DNA of 32,768 bases from Anaerolineaceae bacterium UBA3924 (GTDB lineage Bacteria; Chloroflexota; Anaerolineae; Anaerolineales; Anaerolineaceae). Positions 25,215 through 32,761 of the stretch are shown in pieces. The first letter of the stretch is position 1. Each line of letters begins with the position of its first letter. The notes under the pieces were generated by a model, which had not been told where the DNA came from, ran no database searches, and saw only the letters and a list, made by a program, of their open reading frames with translations. Location of the stretch: NCBI GenBank assembly GCA_002385985.1, contig DGEO01000014.1, positions 41,359 to 74,126 of the forward strand, in the 5' to 3' direction. The position numbers were made by a program, and so were the translations under genes.

Positions 25215-25220
25215 TAGAAT
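25215..25220 (+). promoter_or_regulatory. -10 box of a possible leaderless maf promoter
   Basis: TAGAAT (within TATGTTAGAAT) ends 9 bases before the maf ATG at 25230, which would put the transcription start within a few bases of the start codon. The -35 position (CTTTAA region) is weak. No ribosome binding site precedes the ATG, which agrees with leaderless translation. Confidence 0.4.
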
Positions 25221-25229
25221 CCAATCCAA

Positions 25230-25925
25230 ATGGCCCCTGTACACATCATCCTGGCCTCCGCATCACCGCGCCGGCAAGAACTGCTCGGCCTGACCGGACT
25301 GCCCTTCAGCGTCCGGCCTGCTGACGTGGACGAAAGCCTGCTCCCCGGCGAACCGCCGGCCGGTTACGTCCGCCGCCTGGCGCTGGAAAAAGCCCGCGCG
25401 GCCCGAAACGGCGCCCGCCCCGGGCAGGTGGTGCTGGCCGCCGACACCACCGTCGCGCTGGGCAATGAAATCCTGGGCAAGCCTGCCGACGCTGAAGAGG
25501 CAGTTGATATGCTGCGCCGCCTGCGCGGCCGCACCCACCAGGTCTACACCGCCGTGGCCTTCTACGACCCGGCCGCAGACCGGCTGGTCAGCGCCCTGTG
25601 CGCCACCGATGTGACCATGCGCGATTACGCCGAGTCCGAGATCGAAGCCTACGTGGCCAGCGGCGACCCGCTGGACAAGGCCGGGGCCTACGCCATACAG
25701 AACGCATCCTTTCATCCCGTCCAGTCCCTGCAGGGCTGCTACACCTCGGTGATGGGCCTGCCCCTCTGCCTGGTAGTCCAGGGGCTGAACGCGCTCTTCC
25801 CCGACCTGGCGCTGCCCGAACCGGAGCTGTGCCAGAACCAACCCGATCACGACGGCTCGCCCTCGCTGGCGGTATTGACCGGCAGCCAGACCCCTGTCTG
25901 GCTGTCCCCCGGAGACCCTTCATGA
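25230..25925 (+). CDS. maf: Maf-family nucleoside triphosphate pyrophosphatase
   Basis: Cytoplasmic house-cleaning enzyme that hydrolyses non-canonical or pyrimidine nucleoside triphosphates (dTTP/UTP type in the YhdE branch). Diagnostic motifs are LASASPRRQELL at 8-19, EKARAA at 53-58, AADTTVALGNEILGKP at 70-85, GDPLDKAGAYAIQ at 145-157 and YTSVMGLPL at 171-179. The last 35 or so residues, after ALPEPEL, are a tail beyond the normal family length of about 190-200 residues and look low in complexity. The start shows no Shine-Dalgarno sequence. The stop overlaps the next start by 4 bases (ATGA), so it is coupled to the penicillin-binding protein gene. Confidence 0.94.
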   Translation: MAPVHIILASASPRRQELLGLTGLPFSVRPADVDESLLPGEPPAGYVRRLALEKARAARNGARPGQVVLAADTTVALGNEILGKPADAEEAVDMLRRLRGRTHQVYTAVAFYDPAADRLVSALCATDVTMRDYAESEIEAYVASGDPLDKAGAYAIQNASFHPVQSLQGCYTSVMGLPLCLVVQGLNALFPDLALPEPELCQNQPDHDGSPSLAVLTGSQTPVWLSPGDPS

Positions 25926-28108
25926 AGCTGCGTACTGCGCTCCTCTTACTCGTAATCCTCACGCTGGCCGGCTGCGCCGCGCCCACACCCACCGCGGCGC
26001 CCCTCCCGACCTTTACCCCGCCTGGCCCGGCCGTGCGCACCACCTCCATGCCAGACGCCAAGGCCGCCGCAGCCGAGTTCCTGCAGGCCTGGAAGCAGGA
26101 CGACACCGCCGGCATGTATGCGCTGCTCTCGCAGCTCAGCCGTGACGCCATCCCCGAGGAAGAGTTCACCCGCATGTACAGCGAGGTGGCCCAGACGCTC
26201 AGCCTGCAGGAGATGGATTACGAGGTGCTCTCCTCGCTGGTCAACCCGGGCGCGGCGCAGGTGGCCTACCGGGTGACCTACCACACCGCGCTGGTGGGCG
26301 ATCTGCAGCGCAATATGACCATGGACCTGGTGCTGGAAGACGGCCAGTGGCGGGTGCAGTGGTACGACGGGCTGATCATGCCCGATATTGCCGGGCCAAA
26401 CCGGATCATCATGGACATCAGCGTGCCGGCCCGCGGCAACATCTACGACAAAGACGGCGAGGCCCTGGCCGCCCAGTCCGACGCCTATGCGCTGGGCATC
26501 ATCCCCGGGCAGATCCAGGACGAGGACACCCTGCTGGCCGAGCTATCCCGCCTGACGGGCAAAGACAGCGACTACATTTACTCGCTGTACGAATTCGCCG
26601 GGTCCGACTGGTACATCCCCATCGGCGACGCGCCCGCCTCCGAGGTGGAGCCGCGGCTGGAGATCCTCCAGCGCGCCGGGGTGCAGGTCAGCAAGTACAA
26701 CACCCGCTACTACTTTGACAAAGCCGCCCCGCACGTGGTCGGATACGTGCAGTCCATCTTCGCCGAGGAGCTGGAAGAGTACCGCCGCGCCGGTTATTCC
26801 GGCGGCGAGAAGGTGGGCAAGTACGGTCTGGAAATGTGGGGCGAGGAATACCTGGCCGGGCAGCGCGGAGCCTCGCTGCTGGTGATCAACGAGCAGGGCC
26901 AGATCCAGGCCCGGCTGGGCGAGCGCTCCTCCAAACCGGCCTACTCCATCTACACCACCCTGGACAAGGACCTGCAGGTGCAGGTGCAGAAGGCCCTGGA
27001 GGGCTTCCGCGGCGCCGCGGTGGTGATGGAGCGCGACACCGGGCGGATTCTGGCGCTGGTCTCCTCGCCAGCCTACAACCCCAACCTGTTCGACTGGAAC
27101 AACGCCAACGCGGCCTGGTCCACCGAGCTGGCTGACCCGTCCAACCCGCTCTACAACCGCGCCACCATGGGCGAATACCCGCTCGGCTCGGTCTTCAAGA
27201 TCGTCACCATGGCCGCCGCTCTGGAAAGCGGCGTCTTCACACCCCGGTCCACCTACGAGTGCGGCCACACCTTCACCGAGCTGATCGGCCGCACCTATTA
27301 CGACTGGACCTACGAAAAGGAAGTTGCCCCCAGCGGCACGCTGACCCTGCCCGAGGGCCTGATCCGCTCCTGCAACCCCTGGTTCTACCACATCGGTCTG
27401 GACTTCTACCTTCATGACCAGGCCAACCTGATCCCCGACATGGCCCGCGGCTTCGGGCTGGGCGAGCCGACCGGCATCGAGCAGCTGCCCGAGGCGGACG
27501 GCAACGTGCCGGTGCCCAGATCCGAGCCGGAAGCCATCGAGCTGGGCATCGGCCAGGCCGAGCTGCTGGTCACCCCGCTGCAGGTGGTCGATTTCATCGC
27601 CGCGGTGGGCAACGGCGGCACCCTCTACCGCCCGCAGGTGGTGGAGAGAATCGCCGATCCCGACGGCAACGCCATCTATGAGTTCGAGCCCGAAGTGCGC
27701 GGCCAGCTGCCCGTCAGCGAGGAGAACCTGGCGGTCATCCAGGAGGCCATGCGCGGCGTGATCAGCAGCCCGCGCGGCACAGCCCACTCCGTGTTCCTGG
27801 GCATGCAGGTGCCCATCTACGGCAAGACCGGCACCGCCCAGAGCGGCTCCGGCCGTCCGCACGCCTGGTTCGCCGGGTACACCGACGCGCAGAACTCCAC
27901 CAAACCCAATATCGCCGTGGTGGTGATCGCCGAGAACGTAGGTGAAGGCTCCGAGATTGCTGCGCCCATCTTCCGCCGCATTCTGGAGATCTACTACAGC
28001 GGCCGCCCGACGCGCCTGTACCCCTGGGAGTCGAACTTCTACATCACCCAGACCCCGACCTCGCTTTATACCGAGTCACCCACGCCGGAGGAAACGCCCG
28101 CCCCATGA
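25922..28108 (+). CDS. Class B penicillin-binding protein (transpeptidase) with lipoprotein-type N-terminus
   Basis: Extracytoplasmic D,D-transpeptidase that would cross-link peptidoglycan; 728 residues from the ATG at 25922. That start overlaps the maf stop as ATGA and gives a clean signal with lipobox LAGC (Cys18), followed by a Thr/Pro linker. The open frame continues upstream inside maf but is only its shadow. A region at about 46-145 resembles the NTF2-like MecA N-terminal domain. The PBP dimerisation domain begins at R171-G-N-I-YDKDG. The transpeptidase domain has S423-V-F-K426 in YPLGSVFK, S483-C-N485 and K635-T-G in YGKTGTAQSG. Most class B proteins are anchored by a membrane helix rather than a lipid. 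The stop overlaps rsgA by 4 bases. MecA-like architecture alone does not prove low drug affinity. Confidence 0.93.
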   Translation: MKLRTALLLLVILTLAGCAAPTPTAAPLPTFTPPGPAVRTTSMPDAKAAAAEFLQAWKQDDTAGMYALLSQLSRDAIPEEEFTRMYSEVAQTLSLQEMDYEVLSSLVNPGAAQVAYRVTYHTALVGDLQRNMTMDLVLEDGQWRVQWYDGLIMPDIAGPNRIIMDISVPARGNIYDKDGEALAAQSDAYALGIIPGQIQDEDTLLAELSRLTGKDSDYIYSLYEFAGSDWYIPIGDAPASEVEPRLEILQRAGVQVSKYNTRYYFDKAAPHVVGYVQSIFAEELEEYRRAGYSGGEKVGKYGLEMWGEEYLAGQRGASLLVINEQGQIQARLGERSSKPAYSIYTTLDKDLQVQVQKALEGFRGAAVVMERDTGRILALVSSPAYNPNLFDWNNANAAWSTELADPSNPLYNRATMGEYPLGSVFKIVTMAAALESGVFTPRSTYECGHTFTELIGRTYYDWTYEKEVAPSGTLTLPEGLIRSCNPWFYHIGLDFYLHDQANLIPDMARGFGLGEPTGIEQLPEADGNVPVPRSEPEAIELGIGQAELLVTPLQVVDFIAAVGNGGTLYRPQVVERIADPDGNAIYEFEPEVRGQLPVSEENLAVIQEAMRGVISSPRGTAHSVFLGMQVPIYGKTGTAQSGSGRPHAWFAGYTDAQNSTKPNIAVVVIAENVGEGSEIAAPIFRRILEIYYSGRPTRLYPWESNFYITQTPTSLYTESPTPEETPAP

Positions 28109-29046
28109 GTGATCCTGAAGCCAGCGCCCCTGCCCCCTGCGGTGACCTGTGGGGAATGGTCACCCGGATGCAGTCTGGCTTCATTACGGTGCAGACGGAT
28201 CAGGGACAGTTTGTCTGCCGCCTGCGGGGTCGGCTCAAACGCGGCCGCCTGACCGGCGACGTGGTGGCTCTGGGCGACCGGGTGCGCATCCAGCCGCAGC
28301 CGGACGGCACCGGCGCCATCGAAGAGGTGGCTGAACGCGAGCGCGCCTTCACCCGCCTGGCCCCCACCGCCCGCGGCGAATACCGCCAGGTGCTGCTGGC
28401 CAACCCGGATCAGGTGGTGCTGGTCTTCGCCGCCGCCGAGCCGGCCCCGCGCCTGCGCATGCTGGACCGCTTTCTGGTCATCGCTGAAAAAGAGCGCATC
28501 CCGGCCCTGATTGTGGTTAACAAGGCCGACCTGGTCGGGCCGGATAAAGCTGCCGAAATGTTCTCCCTCTACCCGCCGCTGGGTTACCCGGTGGTGGTCA
28601 CCTCGGCCAGAACCGGCTACGGCGTGGACGAGCTGCACCGGCGGCTGGTTGGCAAGCTTTCCGCCCTGGCCGGGCCTTCGGGCGTGGGCAAATCCAGCCT
28701 GCTGAACGCCATCCAGCCGCACCTGGGGCTGGCGGTCAGCGAGGTCTCTCAGGCCACCTCCAAGGGACGCCACACCACCACCGTGCGCCAGCTCTTCCCC
28801 CTGGAAGAGGGCGGCTACGTGGGCGACCTGCCCGGTATGCGCACCCTGGCCCTGTGGGACACCGAGCCGGAGGAGCTGGACGGCTACTTCCGCGAGATCG
28901 GCCCGCTGGTGGAGCACTGCCAGTTCAGCGACTGCACCCACCGCATGGAGCCCGGCTGCGCGGTCATCCAGGCCGTGCAGGACGGGCGGGTCTCGCCCGA
29001 ACGCTACGAGTCGTACATCCGCCTGCGCTACGGAGATGAAGCGTAA
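28105..29046 (+). CDS. rsgA: Ribosome small-subunit-dependent GTPase A
   Basis: GTPase that helps late maturation of the 30S ribosomal subunit. The 313-residue product has an N-terminal OB-fold (about 14-80) and the circularly permuted GTPase order: NKAD at 139-142, TSA at 166-168, GPSGVGKSS at 190-198, KGRHTTT at 220-226 and DLPG at 241-244. The C-terminal zinc knuckle uses C272, C277, H279 and C285 (CQFSDCTHRMEPGC). Its ATG overlaps the penicillin-binding protein stop (ATGA). Its place between envelope genes may only reflect operon packing. Confidence 0.97.
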   Translation: MSDPEASAPAPCGDLWGMVTRMQSGFITVQTDQGQFVCRLRGRLKRGRLTGDVVALGDRVRIQPQPDGTGAIEEVAERERAFTRLAPTARGEYRQVLLANPDQVVLVFAAAEPAPRLRMLDRFLVIAEKERIPALIVVNKADLVGPDKAAEMFSLYPPLGYPVVVTSARTGYGVDELHRRLVGKLSALAGPSGVGKSSLLNAIQPHLGLAVSEVSQATSKGRHTTTVRQLFPLEEGGYVGDLPGMRTLALWDTEPEELDGYFREIGPLVEHCQFSDCTHRMEPGCAVIQAVQDGRVSPERYESYIRLRYGDEA

Positions 29047-29061
29047 AGAAAGGCAGTGCCC

Positions 29062-30099
29062 ATGAACCCTTCGCCCGCTCCCGCCGCCCTGACCTGGCAA
29101 GCGCTCACCCTGCGCTTGATCCACCCCTTCCGCCTCTCCTACGGGGCGGACGAAACCCGGCAGGCCTTCTGGCTGCGCCTGCCGGACGATGCCGGGTGGG
29201 GAGAGGGAACCATCCCGCCTTACTACGGCGTGGCGGCCGGGGAGATGATCGCCTTCTGGCAGCGCGCCGCGGCTGACCCGCGCCCCCTGCCCGAAGACCC
29301 GGAGGAAATCGAAGCATGGGTGGGCACGGATGGACCCGCCCCGGCCCGCGCCGCGCTGGACCTGGCCCTGCACGACCGCCTGGGCCAGAAGTGCGGGCTG
29401 CCGCTCTACCGCCTGCTGGGCCTGCCCGTGCCGCTCAACCTGCCCACCTCATTTACCATCGCCATTGATACGCCCGAAGCCATGGCCGAACTGGCCCGCC
29501 AGGCGGCGAAATTCCCGGTGATCAAGATCAAAGTCGGCTCGGACCCCGAGGACCTGGCCCGCGTGGCGGCCATCCGCGCCGCCCGCCCCGACGCGAAGCT
29601 GCGCGTAGATGCCAACGCCGGCTGGTCCCGCGAGGAGGCCCTGCGCATGGTCCGCGCGCTGGAGCCGTACGACCTGGAGATGATCGAGCAGCCGCTGGCA
29701 AAGGACGACATCGCCGGGATGGGGCTGGTCCAGAAGGCCACCTCCATTCCCATTGTGGCCGACGAATCCGTGCAGGGGCTGGAGGATCTGGAAGCGCTGG
29801 CCCGCGCCGGCGTGCAGGGCGTGAACCTCAAGCTGATGAAGCTGGGCGGGCTGGCCCCGGCACTGCGCATGCTGCGCCGCGCCGGCGAGCTGGACCTGCG
29901 CGTGCTGCTCGGCTGCATGATCGAGACCTCGCTGGGCGTCACCGCCATGGCGCATCTGGCCGGCCGGGCCGACTGGCTGGACCTGGACGCCCCGCTGCTG
30001 ATCAGCAACGACCCGTTTGAGGGCCTGCAGTACGACGACCGCGCCTGCCTGCAGGTCCCCGATCACCCGGGCATCGGCGTGCGCCTGCGCCCGGCCTGA
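29062..30099 (+). CDS. Dipeptide epimerase of the enolase superfamily (L-Ala-D/L-Glu epimerase type)
   Basis: Cytosolic enzyme expected to epimerise the Glu of murein-derived Ala-Glu dipeptides so that they can be degraded. The 345-residue product has the muconate-lactonizing subgroup residues: K155-I-K157 in VIKIKVGS, metal ligands D183 (RVDANAGWS), E209 (IEQPLA) and D234 (VADES), and K257 in NLKLMKLGG. The D307-L-D309 pair near the eighth strand is the dipeptide-recognition DxD motif of this group. Start: the ATG at 29062 has AAAGG 9 bases upstream; a GTG 6 bases earlier is too close to it. The neighbouring NlpC/P60 gene strongly supports the Ala-Glu assignment, as in the ykf operon of Bacillus subtilis. 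Another dipeptide specificity remains possible. Confidence 0.88.
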   Translation: MNPSPAPAALTWQALTLRLIHPFRLSYGADETRQAFWLRLPDDAGWGEGTIPPYYGVAAGEMIAFWQRAAADPRPLPEDPEEIEAWVGTDGPAPARAALDLALHDRLGQKCGLPLYRLLGLPVPLNLPTSFTIAIDTPEAMAELARQAAKFPVIKIKVGSDPEDLARVAAIRAARPDAKLRVDANAGWSREEALRMVRALEPYDLEMIEQPLAKDDIAGMGLVQKATSIPIVADESVQGLEDLEALARAGVQGVNLKLMKLGGLAPALRMLRRAGELDLRVLLGCMIETSLGVTAMAHLAGRADWLDLDAPLLISNDPFEGLQYDDRACLQVPDHPGIGVRLRPA

Positions 30100-30121
30100 C
30101 CCCTTTCGCAAAGGAGGCACC

Positions 30122-31138
30122 ATGCTGGAGCAGATACAGAACACCCTGGACCGCCAGCGCGAAGCGCACCGTGACTTCCGCGAGCACCTCTTTGAGGTGC
30201 GCATCGAACGGCTGGAAGGCGAGCGCCTGACCCTGGCCGGGAAGGTGCTGCGCGGCGATGACCTGCAGGCGCTGCGCCAGGCCCTGACCGCGGACTTCCC
30301 TCAGCTGCAGGTGGACGACAGCGCCGTACAGGTGCTCTACCGCCCCGACCTGCCCGTGTGGCGCGCGGCTACCAACCTGACCAGCCTGCACCGCGAGCCT
30401 TCCTTCCACGCCGAGCTGCTCACCGGCATCCTCTACGGCTGGACCATACAGGTGCTGGAGGAGCAGGGCCAGTGGGGCTTTGTGCGCCTGAGCGACGGCT
30501 ACCTGGGCTGGACCTACCTGCCCTACCTGACCGCCGAACCTGCCCCGGAGCCGACCCACCGGGTGTGCGCCCCGGTCGCGGTGATCCACCCGGCCCCCGA
30601 TGCCGCCTCGGGCGCGGCCGGGCGTGTCTTCGCCGGGACAGATGTGTGCCTGCGCGAGACGCAGGGCGAATGGGCGCGCATCCAGGCCAGCCGGGCCGGC
30701 TGGGTACCCCTGGCCAGCCTGCGCCCGCTTGACGCCCCGGCCCCAGGCGCCGAAGAACTACGCCGCCAGATGGTGGCCGACGCCGCCAGCCTGATCGGCG
30801 TGCCCTACCTGTGGGGCGGGGTCAGCGCAAACGGCATCGACTGCTCCGGGCTGGCCCAGCTGGTGCACAGCCTGGCCGGCATCCGCCTGCGCCGCGACGC
30901 CGACATGCAGTACGCCGACGGCCGCCCGGTGGACCCGCCCTTCCGCCCCGGCGAGCTGGTCTTCTTCGGCGAGCAGGGCGACCTGCGCGTCATCACCCAC
31001 GTGGCCGTCAGCCTGGGCGGCTGGCAGATCATCCATTCGTCGCGCTCGCGCAACGGCGTGTACGTGGACGACATCCAGGCCGTCGAGCACCTGCGCCAGT
31101 CCTTCGCCGGGGGCTGCACCTACCTGCCGGAGGAGTGA
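30122..31138 (+). CDS. NlpC/P60 cysteine peptidase with SH3-like domains (YkfC-like gamma-D-Glu-diamino acid endopeptidase)
   Basis: Predicted cytosolic peptidase of 338 residues that cuts between D-Glu and the diamino acid of murein peptides. AAAGGAGG ends 4 bases before the ATG, and there is no signal peptide. An N-terminal region (about 22-75) has a BON-like look. Two SH3-like domains lie at about 85-142 and 148-205, then the NlpC/P60 domain. Catalytic residues are C241 (GIDCSGL), H293 (VITHVAV) and H305 (IIHSSRS). Two SH3 domains plus NlpC/P60 without export is the plan of YkfC, which recycles murein tripeptides. The epimerase gene directly upstream makes the product its next substrate (L-Ala-D-Glu). 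The open frame extends upstream into the epimerase gene, but the ribosome binding site fixes the start here. Confidence 0.9.
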   Translation: MLEQIQNTLDRQREAHRDFREHLFEVRIERLEGERLTLAGKVLRGDDLQALRQALTADFPQLQVDDSAVQVLYRPDLPVWRAATNLTSLHREPSFHAELLTGILYGWTIQVLEEQGQWGFVRLSDGYLGWTYLPYLTAEPAPEPTHRVCAPVAVIHPAPDAASGAAGRVFAGTDVCLRETQGEWARIQASRAGWVPLASLRPLDAPAPGAEELRRQMVADAASLIGVPYLWGGVSANGIDCSGLAQLVHSLAGIRLRRDADMQYADGRPVDPPFRPGELVFFGEQGDLRVITHVAVSLGGWQIIHSSRSRNGVYVDDIQAVEHLRQSFAGGCTYLPEE

Positions 31139-31201
31139 ACCAGGCTAATCCGACCGCGTTGAGCGCGCCGCGAAGCTCCCCGCGCCGAAAGAGGCCGAGG
31201 G

Positions 31202-31231
31202 TTGGCTTGCTGCGCCTGATGGGCGTACAAT
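31202..31231 (+). promoter_or_regulatory. Candidate promoter of nagA
   Basis: TTGGCT (31202-31207), an 18-base spacer and TACAAT (31226-31231) lie about 50 bases upstream of the nagA ATG. The gap of 144 bases after the peptidase gene supports a separate start of transcription here, although read-through is possible. Confidence 0.55.
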
Positions 31232-31282
31232 GGGAGCGGCCCTCAAACCGGCCATTACCAGACCCATTACCGAGGAAACCTC

Positions 31283-32434
31283 ATGAGAACCATACTTACC
31301 GGAAACCGCATCCTCCAGCCGGGCGGAGCCGTCGTCTCCGGCTCGCTGATCATCGAAGACGGGCGCATCGCCGCGCTCGAGCCGGTCCGCTTCGGACCGG
31401 GCGAAGTGGAAGGCCGCCACATCGACGCGGGCGACCGCTGGGTCTGCCCCGGCCTGATTGACGTGCACATCCACGGTGCCGTCGGAGTGGACACCATGCA
31501 GGCCGCCTCCCCGGACGGGCTGGAGGCCATGGCCCGCTTCCTGGCCGGCCGCGGCGTGACCGCCTTCCTGCCCACCACCATGACCGCCCCGGCGGAGGAC
31601 ATCCTGCGCGTGCTCCAGGCTCTGGCCGGCTGCACGCCTAAGCCCGGCGAATCTGAAGTGCTCGGCGTGCACGTCGAGGGGCCGTACATCTCCCCCAGCC
31701 GGGCCGGCGCCCAGCCGCCGGAGTGGATCCGCCGCCCGGACCCGGCTGAATACGCTGCCTGGTTCGAGACCGGCGCGGTGCGGCTGATGACTGTGGCCCC
31801 CGAGCTGCCCGGCGCGCTGGACCTGATCCGTTACGGCGTACAGAGAGGGACTCAGTTCGCCCTGGGCCATTCCGAGGCCAGCCCGGAGCAGGTCCGCGCC
31901 GCAGTCGAGGCCGGCGCCAACCAGGCCACCCACACCTTCAACGCCATGCCCGGCCTGCACCACCGCGAGCCGGGGATCCTCGGCGCCGTGCTGACGGACG
32001 ACCGCGTCTTCGCCCAGACCATCGCCGATGGCGCTCACCTGCACCCCATCATCGTGGACCTGATCACACGGCTCAAGGGAACCCGCGGCACACTGCTGGT
32101 GACCGACGCCATGCAGGCCGCCGGGCTGCCCGACGGCGATTACCACCTGGGCAGCGAGCCGGTCTTCGTGCGCGGCGGCATCGCCCGCAACGCCCGCGGC
32201 GCGCTGGCCTCCTCCACCCTGACGCTGGACCAGGCGGTGAAAAATGTGGTCGCCTTCACCGGGCTGTCCTTCGAGCGGGTGGCGCCCATGGCCAGCGAAA
32301 CCCCGGCCCGCTCGCTGGGGCTGTTCCCGCGCAAAGGCGCCCTGCTGCCCGGCTCCGACGCCGATATTGTCGTGTTCAATGAGGATCTGGCGGTGGAGCG
32401 GGTCATCCTGCGCGGCGAGGTGCTGGAGAGCTAG
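31283..32434 (+). CDS. nagA: N-acetylglucosamine-6-phosphate deacetylase
   Basis: Cytoplasmic metal-dependent hydrolase that removes acetate from GlcNAc-6-phosphate, the entry step for amino sugar catabolism and murein sugar recycling. The 383-residue product has H62-x-H64 in LIDVHIHG, E132 in HVEGPYIS, H196 in ALGHSEAS, H217 in ATHTFNAM, H254 and catalytic D275 in LVTDAM, all at usual positions for the family. GAGGAA lies about 5 bases before the ATG. No nagB, kinase or glycosidase gene is nearby, so the source of GlcNAc-6-phosphate lies elsewhere. Confidence 0.96.
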   Translation: MRTILTGNRILQPGGAVVSGSLIIEDGRIAALEPVRFGPGEVEGRHIDAGDRWVCPGLIDVHIHGAVGVDTMQAASPDGLEAMARFLAGRGVTAFLPTTMTAPAEDILRVLQALAGCTPKPGESEVLGVHVEGPYISPSRAGAQPPEWIRRPDPAEYAAWFETGAVRLMTVAPELPGALDLIRYGVQRGTQFALGHSEASPEQVRAAVEAGANQATHTFNAMPGLHHREPGILGAVLTDDRVFAQTIADGAHLHPIIVDLITRLKGTRGTLLVTDAMQAAGLPDGDYHLGSEPVFVRGGIARNARGALASSTLTLDQAVKNVVAFTGLSFERVAPMASETPARSLGLFPRKGALLPGSDADIVVFNEDLAVERVILRGEVLES

Positions 32435-32450
32435 CGCGGAAAACCGTGCC

Positions 32451-32500
32451 GGCCGCTCCACGCGGGCCAGGGGCGGATTTCGGGCCTGTGTGGAGCGGCC
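32451..32500 (+). terminator. Large stem-loop after nagA
   Basis: The arms GGCCGCTCCAC (32451-32461) and GTGGAGCGGCC (32490-32500) are perfect 11-base complements around a 28-base loop with further GC pairing potential. It lies 16 bases after the nagA stop. No T-tract follows, so it may act as a transcript 3' end or processing stem between nagA and the tRNA genes. Confidence 0.5.
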
Positions 32501-32504
32501 AGGC

Positions 32505-32533
32505 TTGCCGGAGGGGGCAAGCTATGGTAGAAT
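32505..32533 (+). promoter_or_regulatory. Promoter of the tRNA-Ser genes
   Basis: TTGCCG (32505-32510), a 17-base spacer and TAGAAT (32528-32533) end 11 bases before the first tRNA. The spacing is ideal; the -35 is a moderate match. Confidence 0.6.
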
Positions 32534-32544
32534 TCCCACCGTTG

Positions 32545-32629
32545 GGAGGGATGGCCGAGTGGTTTAAGGCGCCTGTCTTGAAAACAGGTGTGGGGCAACC
32601 CACCGTGGGTTCGAATCCCTCTCCCTCCG
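32545..32629 (+). tRNA. tRNA-Ser, anticodon UGA
   Basis: An 85-base class II tRNA. The acceptor stem is GGAGGGA/TCCCTCC, the D-arm starts TGGCCGAGTGG, and the anticodon stem CCTGT/ACAGG holds the loop CTTGAAA with anticodon TGA. The long variable arm is GTGGG-GCAA-CCCAC, and the T-loop is TTCGAAT. CCA is not encoded, so it must be added after transcription. The T-stem GTGGG/CCCTC contains one T-T mismatch at its second pair. Confidence 0.95.
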
Positions 32630-32667
32630 CTAAGCCCTCCGGGGCAGGAGGTTTGCCAGTCGAATAT

Positions 32668-32761
32668 GGGGAGGTGCCAGAGTGGACGAATGGGGCCGCC
32701 TGCTAAGTGGTTGCCGGGCTTTAAAACTCGGCCGCGGGTTCGAATCCCGCCCTCCCCGCCA
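32668..32761 (+). tRNA. tRNA-Ser, anticodon GCU
   Basis: A class II tRNA with acceptor stem GGGGAGG/CCTCCCC and anticodon loop CTGCTAA (anticodon GCT). The anticodon stem GCCGC/GTGGT has two G-T pairs. The variable arm is long and built on GCCGGG/CTCGGC, and the T-arm GCGGG-TTCGAAT-CCCGC is perfect. CCA is encoded at 32759-32761, unlike the tRNA-Ser just upstream. Only 38 bases separate the two, so they are likely cotranscribed. Confidence 0.93.

Noticed and set aside
31145..32461. Minus-strand open frame opposite nagA
   Set aside because: The plus strand has all NagA active-site residues; the antisense frame is a shadow.
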